The notes under the pieces: model-generated
Databases searched by the model: none
What the model was told of the DNA's origin: nothing
Seen by the model: only the letters and a program-made list of their open reading frames with translations
Assembly (NCBI GenBank): GCA_019188255.1
Contig: JAETXT010000006.1
Coordinates: 4,154,001 to 4,218,000, forward strand
DNA length: 64,000 bases
Source: Verticillium longisporum
Lineage: Eukaryota > Ascomycota > Sordariomycetes > Glomerellales > Plectosphaerellaceae
Direction of reading: 5' to 3'
Translations under genes and position numbers: made by a program
Part shown: piece by piece, positions 26,532 to 37,972 of the stretch
How the letters are laid out: the number at the start of each line of letters is the position of its first letter
Numbering within the stretch: position 1 is the first letter of the stretch

Positions 26532-28619
26532 CTATAGCTTTGCTCTTGTTGGTGCCGGCTGCTCCTCCCATAGTCCTGAGAGCTCGCCCATGATGGCGTC
26601 TATGACGGTCCCCAACCGTACAGCTTCGTACACCTTACTCACGTCACTTCCGATCGTCGGCTGCCCTTGGGCGAGTACCCCGCGGTTGAATGGTACGGCG
26701 AGCGCCCCGCGGACGACGCCGTACAGCACGCTCGACCCCTGACCCAGTCCAGGCATAGCCGGGTTCCCTGTCGGGACCGACGCGGCCGGCTCGGGGTCGT
26801 TTGCAGGGTCCGCGACCCAGGCAAGCATGTCCTTGCAGAGACCCATCTCGAATGCCGCGATGGCTTCCAAGGGCGCGGAGCCCTGTGCCATGGCCAGGGA
26901 GAGGACGTGCGAGGCTACGCGGGAGGCTACGCGGCGGCAGCGGGTCTGGTAGTCCGTCTTGTTGTCGTCGTGCCAAGTGTCAGTGAAGAGCCGGACCACG
27001 TCGGCACGCTGCGCCTCGTCGAGCTTGATGTTGATGGAGGCAAGCGCGGGAAGCGGTGTATGGGCGGCGAGGAAGCGGCGGTGGTAGTGCCGCAGGTCGA
27101 CGGCTTGGCAGCAGACGTAGGCGTGGCAAGCGCACATGTGGGCGAGGACGTCGAGTGCCTCCATCGTGCGGCGGGCCGAGAGAAAGGCGAGCGAGTTGAT
27201 GCCTTGGTTGTGCAGCTCGGCCGACTGCACGTGGGCCGAGACGGGGTGAGCGAGGGCAGCGAGCTCGGCCATGTAAGCACTCATGTTGACGTCGATGCCC
27301 TTCATCGTGTACGAGTTGTCCGGGTCGCCGAAGACGAGGTTGGCGTCAAGGCCGTTGTTGAGTGACGGGTTGATGAGCTCCGTGCACTGCGAGTAGACCA
27401 TGCGGCCGATCATCTGTAGGGCGTTCTTCGTCTTGTCCATGGCTGACGTGACGGCTGTCGCTTGGAAGTTGCCGCCCGAGTAGACATCGCCCTCGGGACC
27501 TGCGGTTGTATCGATGACGGGATTGTCAGAGGTCGAGTTGAGCTCAATCTCGATCTGGCGTTGGGCGAGGAGGAGGTCCTCCAGGTAGGGGCCGAGCCAT
27601 TGGGGGGCTGTACGCGTGGAGTAGCGATCTTGCCAGAGGCCCTCGCCGGTGCGCTTCCGGGACTCGAGGCCGGTGACAAATGTGGACCCTTTGAGGAGGG
27701 CGCGAATGGTCGAGGCCGCCTCCCGTTGACCGGGGTGGGGCCGGATGGCGTGAATAAAGGGGTTCGACCATTCCACGTTGCCGGCAAGGGACTCTGCGGT
27801 GAAAGTGGTGAGCAGCTGGGCAAGGATGGCAAGCTGCTGAGCTTCATGTACGATGAGAGCAGCGAGAGCTACAGAAGGTGCAGTGCCGTTGATGAGACCC
27901 AGGCCTTCTTTCGGGGCGAGCTCAATAGGTGTGATGTTGTGCATCTCAAAGGCAGCTTGGGCTGTGGTCAGCCTCTGAGGGGCGGAAGGCCCATGGCGGA
28001 CTCGGATTCCGGGGCTTCCTGTCAGGGTGCCGGCGATATAGGATAGGGGCATGAGATCGCCCGAGGCGGATATGGTGCCGCGTAAAGGCACCACCGGGGT
28101 GATGTCGAATCGGAGCAGCTTAAGCAGTGTCTCAATGACCTCCAACCTGACGGCACTGTGGCCGCGAAGATTCTGGTTTGCTCTCGCCAGGATGGCGGCT
28201 TTAACCCAGTCGGTGGGAATGGCATGAGACTGCCCATCGCGGTCGAGGAGCTCGCCGTTGATATCTGAGGTGGCAATAATGGCACTTTGCGTGTGCTGAA
28301 GGAGAGATATCTGAAGTTTGCGGAGCTTTTCGGTTCGGGCATCGGCACTCCCGCCAAAGCCGGTATTGACACCATAGATAACCCAATCATGATCCAGATG
28401 GCTGTTCAGCACGTCAATGCTTTGTTGTAGACGCTCTTTCAAATGGGGGTCTTCTCTGATGTGAGGTACGAGGCCATGGCGAGCGACGGCAACGACGGAG
28501 GCGACGTCAAGGGATCGGCCGTCGAGGGCTATAGAAGTACCGGCCTTGAGATCCTGTAGCTTCCTCCAAGTTTTGAGGGCGACAGAAGCATGCCTAGGGG
28601 TGAACAGGTTGTCATCCAT
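26532..28619 (-). CDS. PAL: Phenylalanine ammonia-lyase
   Basis: Deaminates L-phenylalanine to trans-cinnamate and ammonia. A single exon of 695 residues, usual for fungal PAL. The prosthetic MIO group forms from Ala-Ser-Gly at 185-187 in GTISASGDLMPLSYIAG. The catalytic Tyr82 lies in IYGVNTGFGGSADAR, and the conserved NPVID, QDRYS and ELINPSLN-type blocks are present. At the substrate-selectivity position the sequence reads LLQHTQS: His109 aligns with the His that permits tyrosine use in Rhodotorula PAL/TAL, where plant PALs have Phe. This suggests some tyrosine ammonia-lyase activity (inference). The coding sequence is GC-rich with long shadow ORFs on both strands. It may serve aromatic amino-acid catabolism. 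Confidence 0.93.
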   Translation of the reverse strand: MDDNLFTPRHASVALKTWRKLQDLKAGTSIALDGRSLDVASVVAVARHGLVPHIREDPHLKERLQQSIDVLNSHLDHDWVIYGVNTGFGGSADARTEKLRKLQISLLQHTQSAIIATSDINGELLDRDGQSHAIPTDWVKAAILARANQNLRGHSAVRLEVIETLLKLLRFDITPVVPLRGTISASGDLMPLSYIAGTLTGSPGIRVRHGPSAPQRLTTAQAAFEMHNITPIELAPKEGLGLINGTAPSVALAALIVHEAQQLAILAQLLTTFTAESLAGNVEWSNPFIHAIRPHPGQREAASTIRALLKGSTFVTGLESRKRTGEGLWQDRYSTRTAPQWLGPYLEDLLLAQRQIEIELNSTSDNPVIDTTAGPEGDVYSGGNFQATAVTSAMDKTKNALQMIGRMVYSQCTELINPSLNNGLDANLVFGDPDNSYTMKGIDVNMSAYMAELAALAHPVSAHVQSAELHNQGINSLAFLSARRTMEALDVLAHMCACHAYVCCQAVDLRHYHRRFLAAHTPLPALASINIKLDEAQRADVVRLFTDTWHDDNKTDYQTRCRRVASRVASHVLSLAMAQGSAPLEAIAAFEMGLCKDMLAWVADPANDPEPAASVPTGNPAMPGLGQGSSVLYGVVRGALAVPFNRGVLAQGQPTIGSDVSKVYEAVRLGTVIDAIMGELSGLWEEQPAPTRAKL

Positions 28620-29862
28620 TGTGGGAGGCTCCGGCAGGAGAGATAGGGGCAGAAGGAGGCGAAGACGAGCTTCGTCAATGGGCGATGTGGTTTTCGCCGC
28701 GAAAACTACTAGGAAGAGAACTTGAACTTGATATGGTACGAAACAGGAGCGTAGAAATCGTAACGCAGCCCACGAACAAAAAGGGGAGCAGTATCACAAG
28801 AGTCTCTTTGTGTGTCTCGGCGGATCGCTGATGCGATGGGACAGACACAAGGTGCAACGTGGTGATGGTCGTAATTGCCGCGGCTGCAATGGCTCAGGTA
28901 CCAAGGTATGTTGTCCAGCACATGTGAGAGTAAAAGAGCGAGGGGTGCGCAAGGTGATGCTTTACTTGCTAGGCTAGGTGCCTGATAAGTGCTTGAAGCA
29001 AGTGAGATGGCTCAAAGCACCGGTCTCAGGGAGGGAAGTCGAATTTGCGGTGAGAGAAGTGGTCCGGGAGGATGGGAAAGCTCAGTTCGGGCCTTAAACT
29101 GCAGCCTCAGGTCAACCAACAGTACAGAGATGACGGCAAGAAGAAGAAAATATCCCGGTACGCCACCAGATGGCTTGGTCGTGCGCCAAGTAGGCAGGCT
29201 ATTCCCAAGAAGGGAGGCCATCGAGGGCGCATATCGTGCCTTGTCTGTGGCAAAGTCGGGTTGATACTCGGAGGAGGCATGTCGAGCGAATGAAGACATT
29301 TGTGGTCCAACAAGTGGCAGTTGGTGATGCGTTGATGTTGCTCGCTTTGGCCGGTCAGCCGCTCAGGGGAATGGCACACAAGGCAAGAGGGACTGATTTC
29401 CTGCTCGTGCCATCCGTTGGAACCAGACGGCAGGAGAGACCAGCGGTTCCCAGCGGGCCTATGGGGGCTTACAGGGGACGGTAGAGGTTTATAGAGGGCC
29501 GTTGCGGTACCTAGCTGTGAGGCGACCCCTAGCACGGTCTAATTGGCTGCGCCAGTTGGAACTCCCCCAACGAGTGGGGATCACAACCTCTGGACTCGAG
29601 ATCGAAGTCAGGCACATACAGTACCTCGTCACGCCGATAAAGGCTCATCTCATCAGGCAACCACGGCCAGTCCAACCTTCGAGATCCCAACTCGACACGA
29701 CTATCGACCCAGCCGTTCAACTACATGGTCGACCATCTGCAGACCCTCACGCCTATTATTACTGCTGCATCACGCCTTGCAAGGCTGGCATTCAGCCCTC
29801 TTAAGTGTTGCGTCAAAGATTGAAACACCACCACAACTAGCCATCACCACACGGGCGTCACT
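28620..29862. other. Divergent promoter region PAL/ATG12
   Basis: 1.24 kb. The ORFs at 29012-29535 (both strands, up to 142 codons) have no recognisable domain. No RNA gene or repeat is seen. Confidence 0.55.
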
Positions 29863-30300
29863 ATGTCTTCTCCGGCGCAGCAGTCCCCCTCAGCCTCGCC
29901 CCCTGACTCCCCTATACCCGACCGCACCACCTCGCCCGGCATTCCCTTGACCATGTCGGCCTCCGCCATACTCACAGCCCAACCCCGCGATGTCACGGCC
30001 GCCCTCGCCAGTGCTGGTCTCTTCCCCAACGATAAGGTCGTCGTCAGCTTCAAGCCTATCGGCAGTGCCCCAACTCTCGCCCGCTCCGTCTTCAAGATCA
30101 GCGCCGATCAGAAATTTGAAAACATCGTTCAGCACTTGCGCAAGAAGCTCAAAGTCCAGAGCACCGACAGTGTCTTCTGTTATGTCAACAGCGCCTTTGC
30201 CCCTTCCCTCGACGAAGTCGTTGGGAACCTGCATGGCTGCTTCAAGGACATGAGCGACCAGCTCGTGATCTCTTACTCCATGACGCCAGCCTTCGGATGA
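29863..30300 (+). CDS. ATG12: Atg12, ubiquitin-like autophagy protein
   Basis: Conjugated through its C-terminal glycine to Atg5 by Atg7 and Atg10. The conjugate drives Atg8 lipidation on the phagophore. A single exon of 145 residues with a Pro/Ser-rich N-terminal tail (about 1-45), then the ubiquitin fold: [52 protein letters not shown] and [14 protein letters not shown]. The chain ends exactly in Gly, as required for conjugation without processing. A second ATG at codon 31 ([10 protein letters not shown]) could also start the protein. Confidence 0.93.
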   Translation: MSSPAQQSPSASPPDSPIPDRTTSPGIPLTMSASAILTAQPRDVTAALASAGLFPNDKVVVSFKPIGSAPTLARSVFKISADQKFENIVQHLRKKLKVQSTDSVFCYVNSAFAPSLDEVVGNLHGCFKDMSDQLVISYSMTPAFG

Positions 30301-30608
30301 ACTCTCACCTCAAGTTGGCTAGCCGCTCATATGCCTAGCCACATGAACTCAGGTATGTTAAACAATGTGCCCCCAGCATGGTGGCTCATATTTCTGCGAA
30401 TACCTGCCATATTGATGCTGACATTCAAAAGCACTCTCGAAATGGAAAGCAAATTAGGGCCACGAAGGTTCTGCATTCTTCTTTTCCAATCCAAGCCTCC
30501 ATGATATGCAATGCTCCATGCTCAAGAGATCACCAACTACGCCGAACACCAAGAATGCAACCAGTCTCGCTCTATCGCAACTCAACCCAATGCTGATACT
30601 CAAAGGCC
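30301..30608. other. Convergent 3' region ATG12/PANB
   Basis: About 300 bp between convergent genes; no gene or repeat recognised. Confidence 0.6.
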
Positions 30609-31681
30609 TCAAACCTTCTCGACCGCCGCCTCAAATGCCTCCAGCTCCTCCTTCGAAATAGGATACGTATGCTCCAGCGCCGGGTACTCCCGGCTCTTCA
30701 CCTCGCGCTTGTAGGCCTCGATCGCCTTGAGACTCTCGCCCCAGACATCGCCATACTTCTTGACAAATTTGGGCAAGAAGCGACCTGGAGGGAAGTTGCC
30801 AATCATATCAACTTGCACCAGTACCTGGCCCGAACACCCGTTACCGGCGCCGATGCCTATCGTTGGCACCGAAAGCTTCTGCGTCACGAGCGTCGCAACC
30901 TCGGCCGGCACTGCCTCCACTACCATGGCGAAGGCGCCGGCCTCCTGCACAGCCAGCGCATCCTCCAGGAGCTTCGCCGCTCCCGCCGCCGTCTTGCCCT
31001 GAACACGGAAGCCGCCCAAGGCGTTTTGGCGCTGTGGGGTCAGGCCGACGTGGCCGAGTACGGGGATGCCGGCCTGCGTGATCTTGCGGATGGTGGGGGC
31101 CATCTCCTTGCCGCCTTCGAGCTTGATACCTTGCATGCGGCCCTGCTTGATGAAGCGAATCGCCGTCTCCAGCGCTTGGTCCGGCGAAATCTCATACGAG
31201 CCCATCGGCAGGTCGCCAATCTTGACGCCGTTAGTCATTGCCACGGAGGGGACAGTGCACGTATGGTACTCACGGTGAAGGCGCTCTTGGTTGCGCGTGC
31301 GACCGATCGACAGTGCAACAGCATCTCCTCGACGAGCACCTCGCTCGTGTCCTCCATCCCCAAGGCGACCATGGCGAGGCTGTCGCCCACGAGGATCATG
31401 TCCATGCCCGCGATGTCGCCAACGTAGGCGCTTGGGAAGTCATGTGCTGTGATGACCGTGATCGGGTCGCCCTTGCGATGCTGACTCCTGAGCTGGCCTA
31501 GGGTCACCTTTTTCCGCGCATTTCCGGATGATGCGCCCATGGGCGAGTGAGAACTCCACCGCAGCTGGTTGTGTTGTGACACAGCGGCGTAAAGGGGCTT
31601 CGCGGCGTTGACGCGTGGTCGTGTGCTTCGTGCAGCCGAGGCACACGACCGGAAGAAGGTACTTTTGAATGGGAGCGACAT
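30609..31681 (-). CDS. PANB: Ketopantoate hydroxymethyltransferase
   Basis: Transfers a one-carbon unit from methylene-THF to 2-oxoisovalerate to make ketopantoate, the first step toward pantothenate and CoA. Minus-strand exons 31274-31681 and 30609-31220 give 339 residues. A Ser/Arg-rich N-terminus (MSLPFKSTFFRSCASAARS) looks like a mitochondrial presequence. The TIM barrel shows ITVITAHDFPSAYVGDIAG, MILVGDSLAM (Mg site), GDLPMGSYE, IKLEGG, VLGHVGLTPQ, VVEAVP and PTIGIGAG. The start at 31681 is preferred over an upstream in-frame codon because the presequence begins there. The intron falls within KSAFT-IGDLPMG. Confidence 0.93.
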
Positions 31682-33091
31682 TGGTACAAACCAAAGTACC
31701 TCGAAAAAAAGGTGTGGCAGCTCAGCAGGGAATTGCAATGATCAGAGCCCGAGAAAAGATGATGCTTCCGAATGCGGTTCGAGTGTGCTTCTTTCCAGTA
31801 TTTTGTGATGAGGAGAGAAAATTAGGGCGGGTGAGTTCTTGGTGCGGAAGGTTCTTTTATTGTCGAGGTCATGATGGTATATGCTGCGTAGAAATGCTCA
31901 TGCTCTGCACGGTCTTGTGGTGTTGGAATTTCTGAACAGTAAAAGCCAGCGCCCCCCTTGAGCACCCTTCCCCACTATGGGCCGCTAATGCCTGGAACGT
32001 GTGTCTGGCCCGGAGGGTTGCCAGTATCTGGTCCAGCTCGGTTATGTCAGCAATTTACCTCGGCACCCATGCTGGGGAGGGCCGTTCGGATCTGGCAAGT
32101 CTGTTCCCAACCAACGCTTGGCTCAATACAGGAGGTGCTGTCTTGGCTTGGTTGTTTATGAGCTTCCTCCAACTCGATTTGCGGATGAGTGGTTGATGCC
32201 CGAAGACATCATCTTCCTCGACACCCGTGTTCAAATCCCACAATGCCGACTGTGTCTCTGGGGACACTCCCAACTCTCCCACCCGCAATACTCCAGGACG
32301 ACAGGTGGCAGGCGGGGGGCTTATGACAATTGAAAGGCAATCCATGATGCTTATTGCAGGACATCAAGGTGAGCGAGGCTCTTTTTGATGCACTATTCAG
32401 GCATGTGCTTCACGCAGGTACCTTACCTTATTGAGGTTCCCATATGCAACGAACCCCCTTCCTGAGTGTCGCCACGCCGTGATGTTCCACTGTCTGCCTA
32501 GGTAGGTAGGCAGGCAGCAGCCGCATCACAATTTACATATTGCCCACCCCCGGAGCTGTGCAACAACTGCGTACCGCGATTACCATGCTGAGAGTCGTTC
32601 AGTCATGTAAGGCCTCCCCGCAGAGCAGGCACAAGGATGCAGGTCGGTCTTAGTGGGCAAGCGCCGTCACACGTCAGGGGACCAGCATCCCACTCGGCTC
32701 GGCGATCCAGGGATGGACCCCGCCAACAAGGAGCTCGTTGGCTTATCAGACCCATCCGGCCTAGCTTATCGTCCCGGTGCTGCCCACCTCACTGCATCAT
32801 CACCCGTGACTGCAACTTGGACGGTTCCAGGAGGAACCCGACTTCACCCCTCTTTGTCAACCTTTCTACATAATCTCGTGACTCGCCCTCTGACCCCCCA
32901 GCCCAGCATACCGCACAGCCTGTATTGAACCCCGTTTCCTCCAACAACCTCTGCCTTTCGCCATTCACTCGAGCCGAAGCATTGCGAATCATCTCTCAAC
33001 AACGACATATCTCCACCACGTCCATAGCCCGCCAGCGTAACCATCGAATTGATAACGCCACCCATCGCGAGAACCCACAGCATCCGGCAAG
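31682..33091. other. Divergent promoter region PANB/UBC8
   Basis: 1.4 kb without a credible gene. It contains a CCTAGGTAGGTAGGCAGGCAG element at about 32497-32517. Short ORFs at 32001-32345 and 32637-33255 have no domain. Confidence 0.55.
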
Positions 33092-34147
33092 ATGAGCAGC
33101 CCGCGCCGCAGAATCGAGACTGATGTATGTGCTCCGTCTCCCACACTTTGTACGCAAGGTTGCCAGAAGGACGCAGAGTTGCTGACTGGTACATTCAACA
33201 GGTCATGAAGTACGGTGTCGCAGTTCCGTAGTTCTGCAGTCCCACTAGCTAACATGTCGCAGGATGTACGATCTCTTCAGTCATGGTTGACCCCATGGTA
33301 CAACTAACACTGCCTCTAGGCTCATGAGCGACTATGAAGTCACGCTTGTGAATGACAACAGTTCGTCTCCGAGTTACCAGGTACCCCGTCCTTCATCCCA
33401 TACCCGTTGCTAACCGATCTTAGTGTAAGCAGTTATTCGACGGCCAATTGTACACTCGACGACATTCTGACCACTCCGACATAGGCAAGAGTTTTACGTC
33501 CGCTTCAAGGGCCCCACGGAGAGTCAGTCGACCTCACTACAAACACGGAATGGCAGAACTATATGCTGACTTGGAGTAGCACCCTTCGAAGGCGGCAACT
33601 GGAAAGTTCACGTTGAGCTCCCCGACAACTACCCCTACAAGTCTCCAAGCATCGGCTTCGTCAACCGAATCTTCCATCCCAATATTGACGAGCTGTGAGT
33701 TGGCCTACAGAAGAGCAGGAAGCATACGGAACAAATAGGACGTATGAAAGACTGACGCGGGCCTATTCGCAGGTCGGGCTCCGTGTGCCTGGACGTCATC
33801 AACCAGACCTGGTCGCCAATGTTCGATATGATCAACATCTTCGAGGTCTTCCTCCCTCAGCTTCTGCGATACCCGAACCCTACCGATCCGCTCAACGGCG
33901 AGGCGGCCGCCCTGATGATCAGGGAGCCTAAGAGCTACGACGTCAAGGTCAAGGGTGTGTGCTACCGAGACGGTCATAAGAAAGCAACGACGTGCTGATA
34001 TGGACCACAGAATATGTGCAAAAGTACGCGAGCAAGGACGCAGCAAACGAGGCTGGCGCAGAAAGCGAAGACGATGACGACATGTCTTCGGTAGGCAGCT
34101 TCGGCGATGACGACGACGACCAGCCCGCTGGTAGGATGGATGTTTGA
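33092..34147 (+). CDS. UBC8: Ubc8/UBE2H-type E2 ubiquitin-conjugating enzyme
   Basis: E2 enzyme; in yeast Ubc8 works with the GID/CTLH ligase in degrading gluconeogenic enzymes. Exons: 33092-33124, 33202-33209 (8 nt), 33263-33265 (3 nt), 33320-33360, 33424 (1 nt), 33485-33522, 33580-33694, 33773-33954 and 34011-34147, giving 185 residues. This model yields RRIETDVMKMLMSDYEV and [14 protein letters not shown], and places the active-site Cys of [13 protein letters not shown] at residue 85, as in yeast Ubc8. HPNI, the E2 signature, precedes it. The tail is acidic ([10 protein letters not shown]). Every intron has GT donor, CTAAC or CTGAC-like branch point and AG acceptor. The protein identity is certain; the micro-exons are an inference needing cDNA. 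Confidence 0.88.
33263..33424 (+). other. UBC8: Predicted 3-nt and 1-nt UBC8 exons
   Basis: The 3-nt exon (GAT, 33263-33265) lies between introns of 53 nt (33210-33262, branch GCTAAC) and 54 nt (33266-33319, branch ACTAAC). The 1-nt exon (T, 33424) lies between introns of 63 nt (33361-33423, branch GCTAAC) and 60 nt (33425-33484, donor GTAAGC, branch CTGAC). The T completes an ATG split as A/T/G across three exons. Confidence 0.65.
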
Positions 34148-34681
34148 TTGTTCTCTTGCCTTTTTGCAGCTTGGCCGACCAGCGGGGCTACGACAGCCAG
34201 TGGCACTGATCGTTTCAAGCCGCGTCTAAAAACCCATTCGTCGCCAGGACAAGCGAGCTCTTTCTTTTTGTTGTTTGCCTTTCGGGCACTTGATGCTCGC
34301 GGAGTACTTGCCGACGGGGCGTTTTGAAATGATGGGGAGTTTTCATGCAAAGGATCGAAGCGCAGCTCCCTCGACTCCATGACCGGACTGTGTAGGTGTG
34401 TTTGGATTGCTTTCCGTGCTTTTTGGGATATTCGTCGAATAGGTCATACATGGATGCCCCCTGGATGAGGCGGCCTTTAGGTTTAGGGAATGATTGAATT
34501 TACCATCAGTGTTCAGATGAAAAGCGAAGAAGCATGAAATAAAGTTGCATGTCATGGCTATTGGTTCATGGTCCTTCCATCCCAAACCAGTGCCAACCCG
34601 GGGTATCTTGACGTAAAAGGAAACATGTGAAAAAGAACGCCGCCGTCTAATGCAGTTTGTCCCGGAGATGTGAGCCTTTTC
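34148..34681. other. Convergent 3' region UBC8/CWC16
   Basis: About 530 bp; short ORFs only, no repeat or RNA gene. Confidence 0.6.
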
Positions 34682-35788
34682 TCAATCCGACTCCGAGTCA
34701 TAGGCTACCAATCCCGTTAGTGGTGCCGTGTCCTGCCGTGATGGTATTGCGTCGTGCTGTGTCGGTTCGCGCGTCGGGTGTTCTGCGTCAGCTCCTTCCG
34801 CAGCCTCTCTCTTGCGCTTGATCCCTGGAATGAGGCCTTTGATCTTGGTTGATGAGCTCGACATCTTGGCATCCACCAGGAATGGATCGGTGGCCATGCG
34901 CGTGTTGCCGACAAGCTCTGACACGAAGCCTGCTCGTCGCTGGGAAGCGAGCAGCTTGCTCTTTGGCGTCGCCGCCGTGCTGCTGCCGGCCGCGCTCTTT
35001 GTTGTTTTGTTCTCCTCCTTCTTGCCGTCTGCGCCAGCCTTGACGAACAGAGGCTTCGCCAACGCCTTGTGGGCACGCTCCCCTGCGTCATGGTCCCCAA
35101 ACTCGACGAGGGCAGCCCTCGTCGCATCCGCCTCGGTCGCGGGTAGCAGATCCAAGTCGAACCCGATGCGCGCGCGCACGCCGTCGTCCACACCCGCCTG
35201 GCGCTCCCTCTCCTGGCGGCCGACGCGGAACGTGCGCCGCAGCGCCCGGTTGCGCGCATAGGGGTCCTGCCACTGGCGCCGCGCCACGTCCTCGAGGTCG
35301 TCGATGCGGTCCGTCGCCGCGGCGGCGGCCTCGCGGTCCTCGATCGTCTTCTCGAGGCTCGCAAAGGCGCTGGCGCGCAGGGCGGCCCTCTCGTCGTCGG
35401 TCATGACGACGAGGTCGCCGTCGCGGGCCGCGGGCCCCGTGTCGCGCTTCGCGGCGCCGGCGACGACGACGTAGGCCGTGTTCTGGGGGTCGGTGGCCAT
35501 CTCGATGGTGCCGCCGCAGGCGGCGTGGCGCATGCGGAAGGTCCAGATCGGGGTCGAGTGGTAGGCGCCGGTGCGGCGCTTCTCGGCGTTGAAGCGCACG
35601 CCCTGGCCGATGATGGTGGGCTTCGGACAGGTCGAGCACCAGATGGCAAAGGGCATCTCGAAGCGGACCGTCTGGACGCCGGGCTTGGCGGCGGAGCGGC
35701 CCGGCGGCAGCTTGGCGTGGAGGGCGTTGCCGGAGACGGTGCCTTCGAGGTCGGGGGGCACGTAGCGGCCCATGTTGAAGCCTTGCAT
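34682..35788 (-). CDS. CWC16: CWC16/CCDC130 (Saf4-like) splicing factor
   Basis: A nuclear spliceosome-associated protein. A single exon of 368 residues. The start at MQGFNMGRYVPPDLEG is preferred to the longer upstream frame (to 35953), which lacks conservation-like sequence. The conserved core is RFEMPFAIWCSTC ... GVRFNAEKRRTGAYHSTPIWTF RMRHAACGGTIEMATDP. CCDC130 homologues have a second CxxC pair; here the first of that pair appears as His (HAAC), which can still bind zinc. A coiled-coil, Glu/Arg/Ala-rich segment follows (about 150-240), then a basic, disordered tail. The CCDC130/Saf4 branch is favoured over Yju2 by the YPPD-like start and FNAEKRRTGAYHSTPI. Confidence 0.85.
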   Translation of the reverse strand: MQGFNMGRYVPPDLEGTVSGNALHAKLPPGRSAAKPGVQTVRFEMPFAIWCSTCPKPTIIGQGVRFNAEKRRTGAYHSTPIWTFRMRHAACGGTIEMATDPQNTAYVVVAGAAKRDTGPAARDGDLVVMTDDERAALRASAFASLEKTIEDREAAAAATDRIDDLEDVARRQWQDPYARNRALRRTFRVGRQERERQAGVDDGVRARIGFDLDLLPATEADATRAALVEFGDHDAGERAHKALAKPLFVKAGADGKKEENKTTKSAAGSSTAATPKSKLLASQRRAGFVSELVGNTRMATDPFLVDAKMSSSSTKIKGLIPGIKRKREAAEGADAEHPTREPTQHDAIPSRQDTAPLTGLVAYDSESD

Positions 35789-36129
35789 GATGGGCGAGGG
35801 GGGGGCGCCTTGCGCCGGGTGTGTGTGTAAATGCAGTCGTGTGTGGTCAGAATTGACAGACAGCAGTAGCTGCGAAATGGCCGAGAGATGCGTGCTCAAT
35901 CGACAGTGACGGGTCGGCTCATGGCAAGGGTCGATCGTGAAGAGCCTCACCATGATAGGATCGTGGTTAGTGGTCGAGTGGAAAAAGGCAAGCAGGCACT
36001 ATGACGTATCGATGTGGCGCGCACCAGGTGCAGCGGGGCAGTGCTGGGGCCTTGTGGGTACTTAGTACGTCCCTAGCTAGGCACCTGGGCAGGTGGATCA
36101 AGGCCAGCCCTTCAAGTCTCTACTTGCTG
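35789..36129. other. Upstream region of CWC16
   Basis: About 340 bp. The CWC16 reading frame stays open to 35953 on the minus strand, but this part is judged 5' leader. It also includes CTAG-rich sequence near 36065-36085. Confidence 0.5.
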
Positions 36130-37056
36130 TCAGTTTCGGCCCATGATTGGCGTTAGCATGGATTCTACCACCTCGAGATAATTTATGATGTCTCCAAGAC
36201 GCAGGGCATGGCCGGGAGACATGATCTGAACAAACTGCGAAATACTGCTTTCGTGAGACGCCAAGTTTGATGCGTTCGATCCCCTGGAGATAGACATTGG
36301 ATTGGCAAGACCCTCTGAAAGCTCCGACTGAGCTGAGAATGGATGGAAGGCAGAGGCAGTAGGAGACAGCAGTGAGGTAGTGCGGGCTCTGGAGTACACC
36401 GTCACAAAAGGATCTTTGTCGCCGATAGATGGCGTCTTGCCCACAATGTCGACGGGAAACTGGTTTATTTTCGTGCCAGCCCAAGGTTTCCCGGTTAGTT
36501 CAGTGATACATGATGTCTTAGCCGGTTTTTCGTCTGGTGAGAATGCTGTGAGCCTTGTATCAGGCGTGCCTTTGAACGATTCCGCTCCGCCACATGACGA
36601 ATGAGGCGATGATGGGTCGAAACCGCTGACATCGTGGGTCAGTGCCATTGCGCGGGTTTGTGTAGGATTATGGTCACAGATGAAACTGTGCGATGATTTG
36701 GTCAACGGTTGAGTTGGGTCTTTGATCTCTGTGGAAGTTGCCCTCGGATTGGGTCCAGGGGAAGCGAAGACTGGTGTTGGCAGTATCATCCGGTGACGGA
36801 GACAGTCTGAAGATGTAAAATCGATCTGCGTGTGCTCGTCCACGAGAAGTGAAACTATCAAACAGTAGAGAGTTGTATGCCACGCACGGGGTATACTACT
36901 CCTGGCTTCTGGGGCAGCCTGAAGAGTTCCCAACGAGAAGCCCTGTGTGTGAATATGGCTTCCTGGGTGACTCATATCAGATTCATGCCGTCCATGTCTC
37001 ATGGAAGGCGGGAGGAAGTCGTTCCTGCTAACATCTGCTCTGCACGTGTGCCTCAA
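36130..37056 (-). CDS. Hypothetical protein ORF
   Basis: An open frame of 308 codons, unusually long for chance in about 50% GC sequence and not a shadow of another gene. No domain is recognised. The product is rich in Ser, Thr and Pro and largely disordered, with one more ordered-looking stretch near the C-terminus (HALRLGDIINYLEVVESML). A likely internal start is MALTHDVSGFDPSS at about residue 136. Introns joining it to other exons were looked for but none was compelling. It could be a lineage-specific gene, one exon of a larger gene, or a decayed gene. Confidence 0.35.
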   Translation of the reverse strand: MRHTCRADVSRNDFLPPSMRHGRHESDMSHPGSHIHTQGFSLGTLQAAPEARSSIPRAWHTTLYCLIVSLLVDEHTQIDFTSSDCLRHRMILPTPVFASPGPNPRATSTEIKDPTQPLTKSSHSFICDHNPTQTRAMALTHDVSGFDPSSPHSSCGGAESFKGTPDTRLTAFSPDEKPAKTSCITELTGKPWAGTKINQFPVDIVGKTPSIGDKDPFVTVYSRARTTSLLSPTASAFHPFSAQSELSEGLANPMSISRGSNASNLASHESSISQFVQIMSPGHALRLGDIINYLEVVESMLTPIMGRN

Positions 37057-37972
37057 CAGTCTGCTATCGAAACGGCCTGGGCAACTGAGGATGGGTTATC
37101 TTATTCTGAGGGGAACGAAATACTGGCAAAGGGAGGCGCGAACGAGAAGGGGAAGGAGCAACCAGTTTCACACGGCAAGTTCTCTAGCCTCGCTGGAAAC
37201 CCGAGGTTCAATTGGTCGAAGAAGTATTTGACCCGAGGAAGGCACGTCGCCTCACACCGCGGATGGCTAAGAAAGGATCTGAACAGAACAGGTATCGGAT
37301 CCTTCCACAGCCGTGAGATTTTTCAGTGTCCGCCCGTTAGCACACCGAATCGCATTAAAATGACAGGTGTGAATATGTGTGTGGTAGTATGTTTAGATGT
37401 AAACAAGCTCGACGCATGGTCTGGATGTCGGGACAAGGGGTACACCTGAAGACAGGGAGTGCAATACTTGCATCAAGACCGAAGGCAAATGTTCAGGCAG
37501 CTGTACTATCTAATAGCATCCTCTTAATCTGAATGATTATGGATCATGTGGCAGAAAAATACATACACGCTACCATGGATTGGATAAGGGGCCTGTGAAT
37601 CACGAGCTGCTCTCTATCTAGGTACCTAGCAAAGGCAACTGCCTCGTGTCAGTCCAAAGGTTGACTGGAGTGTGAGGTGTAGTTGCACGGACCACTTCGC
37701 GGCTCAAGAAGCTCATGCGGGTGGTCACTGGTAGGTGGGTGGGTGCTTCGTGCACTGTCGCCGCCGTAGGTGCCTATTGTCCATCTGATGAATTACCCTA
37801 CCTAGGTACCTACTGAGGCATCTTGATCCAGAAGTCGCGTCCTCAACGTCCCTGCAATTCAAGCACGAATACAACCATAAAACGCTTTGACTGTGCCAAC
37901 TCGAAGTTGTTGCTGAGATGTGCAGGTAGCGGCTCCAACCCGAACGGCATCGCGACATTGGTGCACTCCAAC
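37057..37972. other. Promoter region upstream of SEC15
   Basis: About 900 bp. The ORF at 36877-37449 (+, 190 codons) overlaps the minus-strand ORF and has no domain. Two CTAGG palindromes occur (37618-37629 and 37799-37808). Confidence 0.5.
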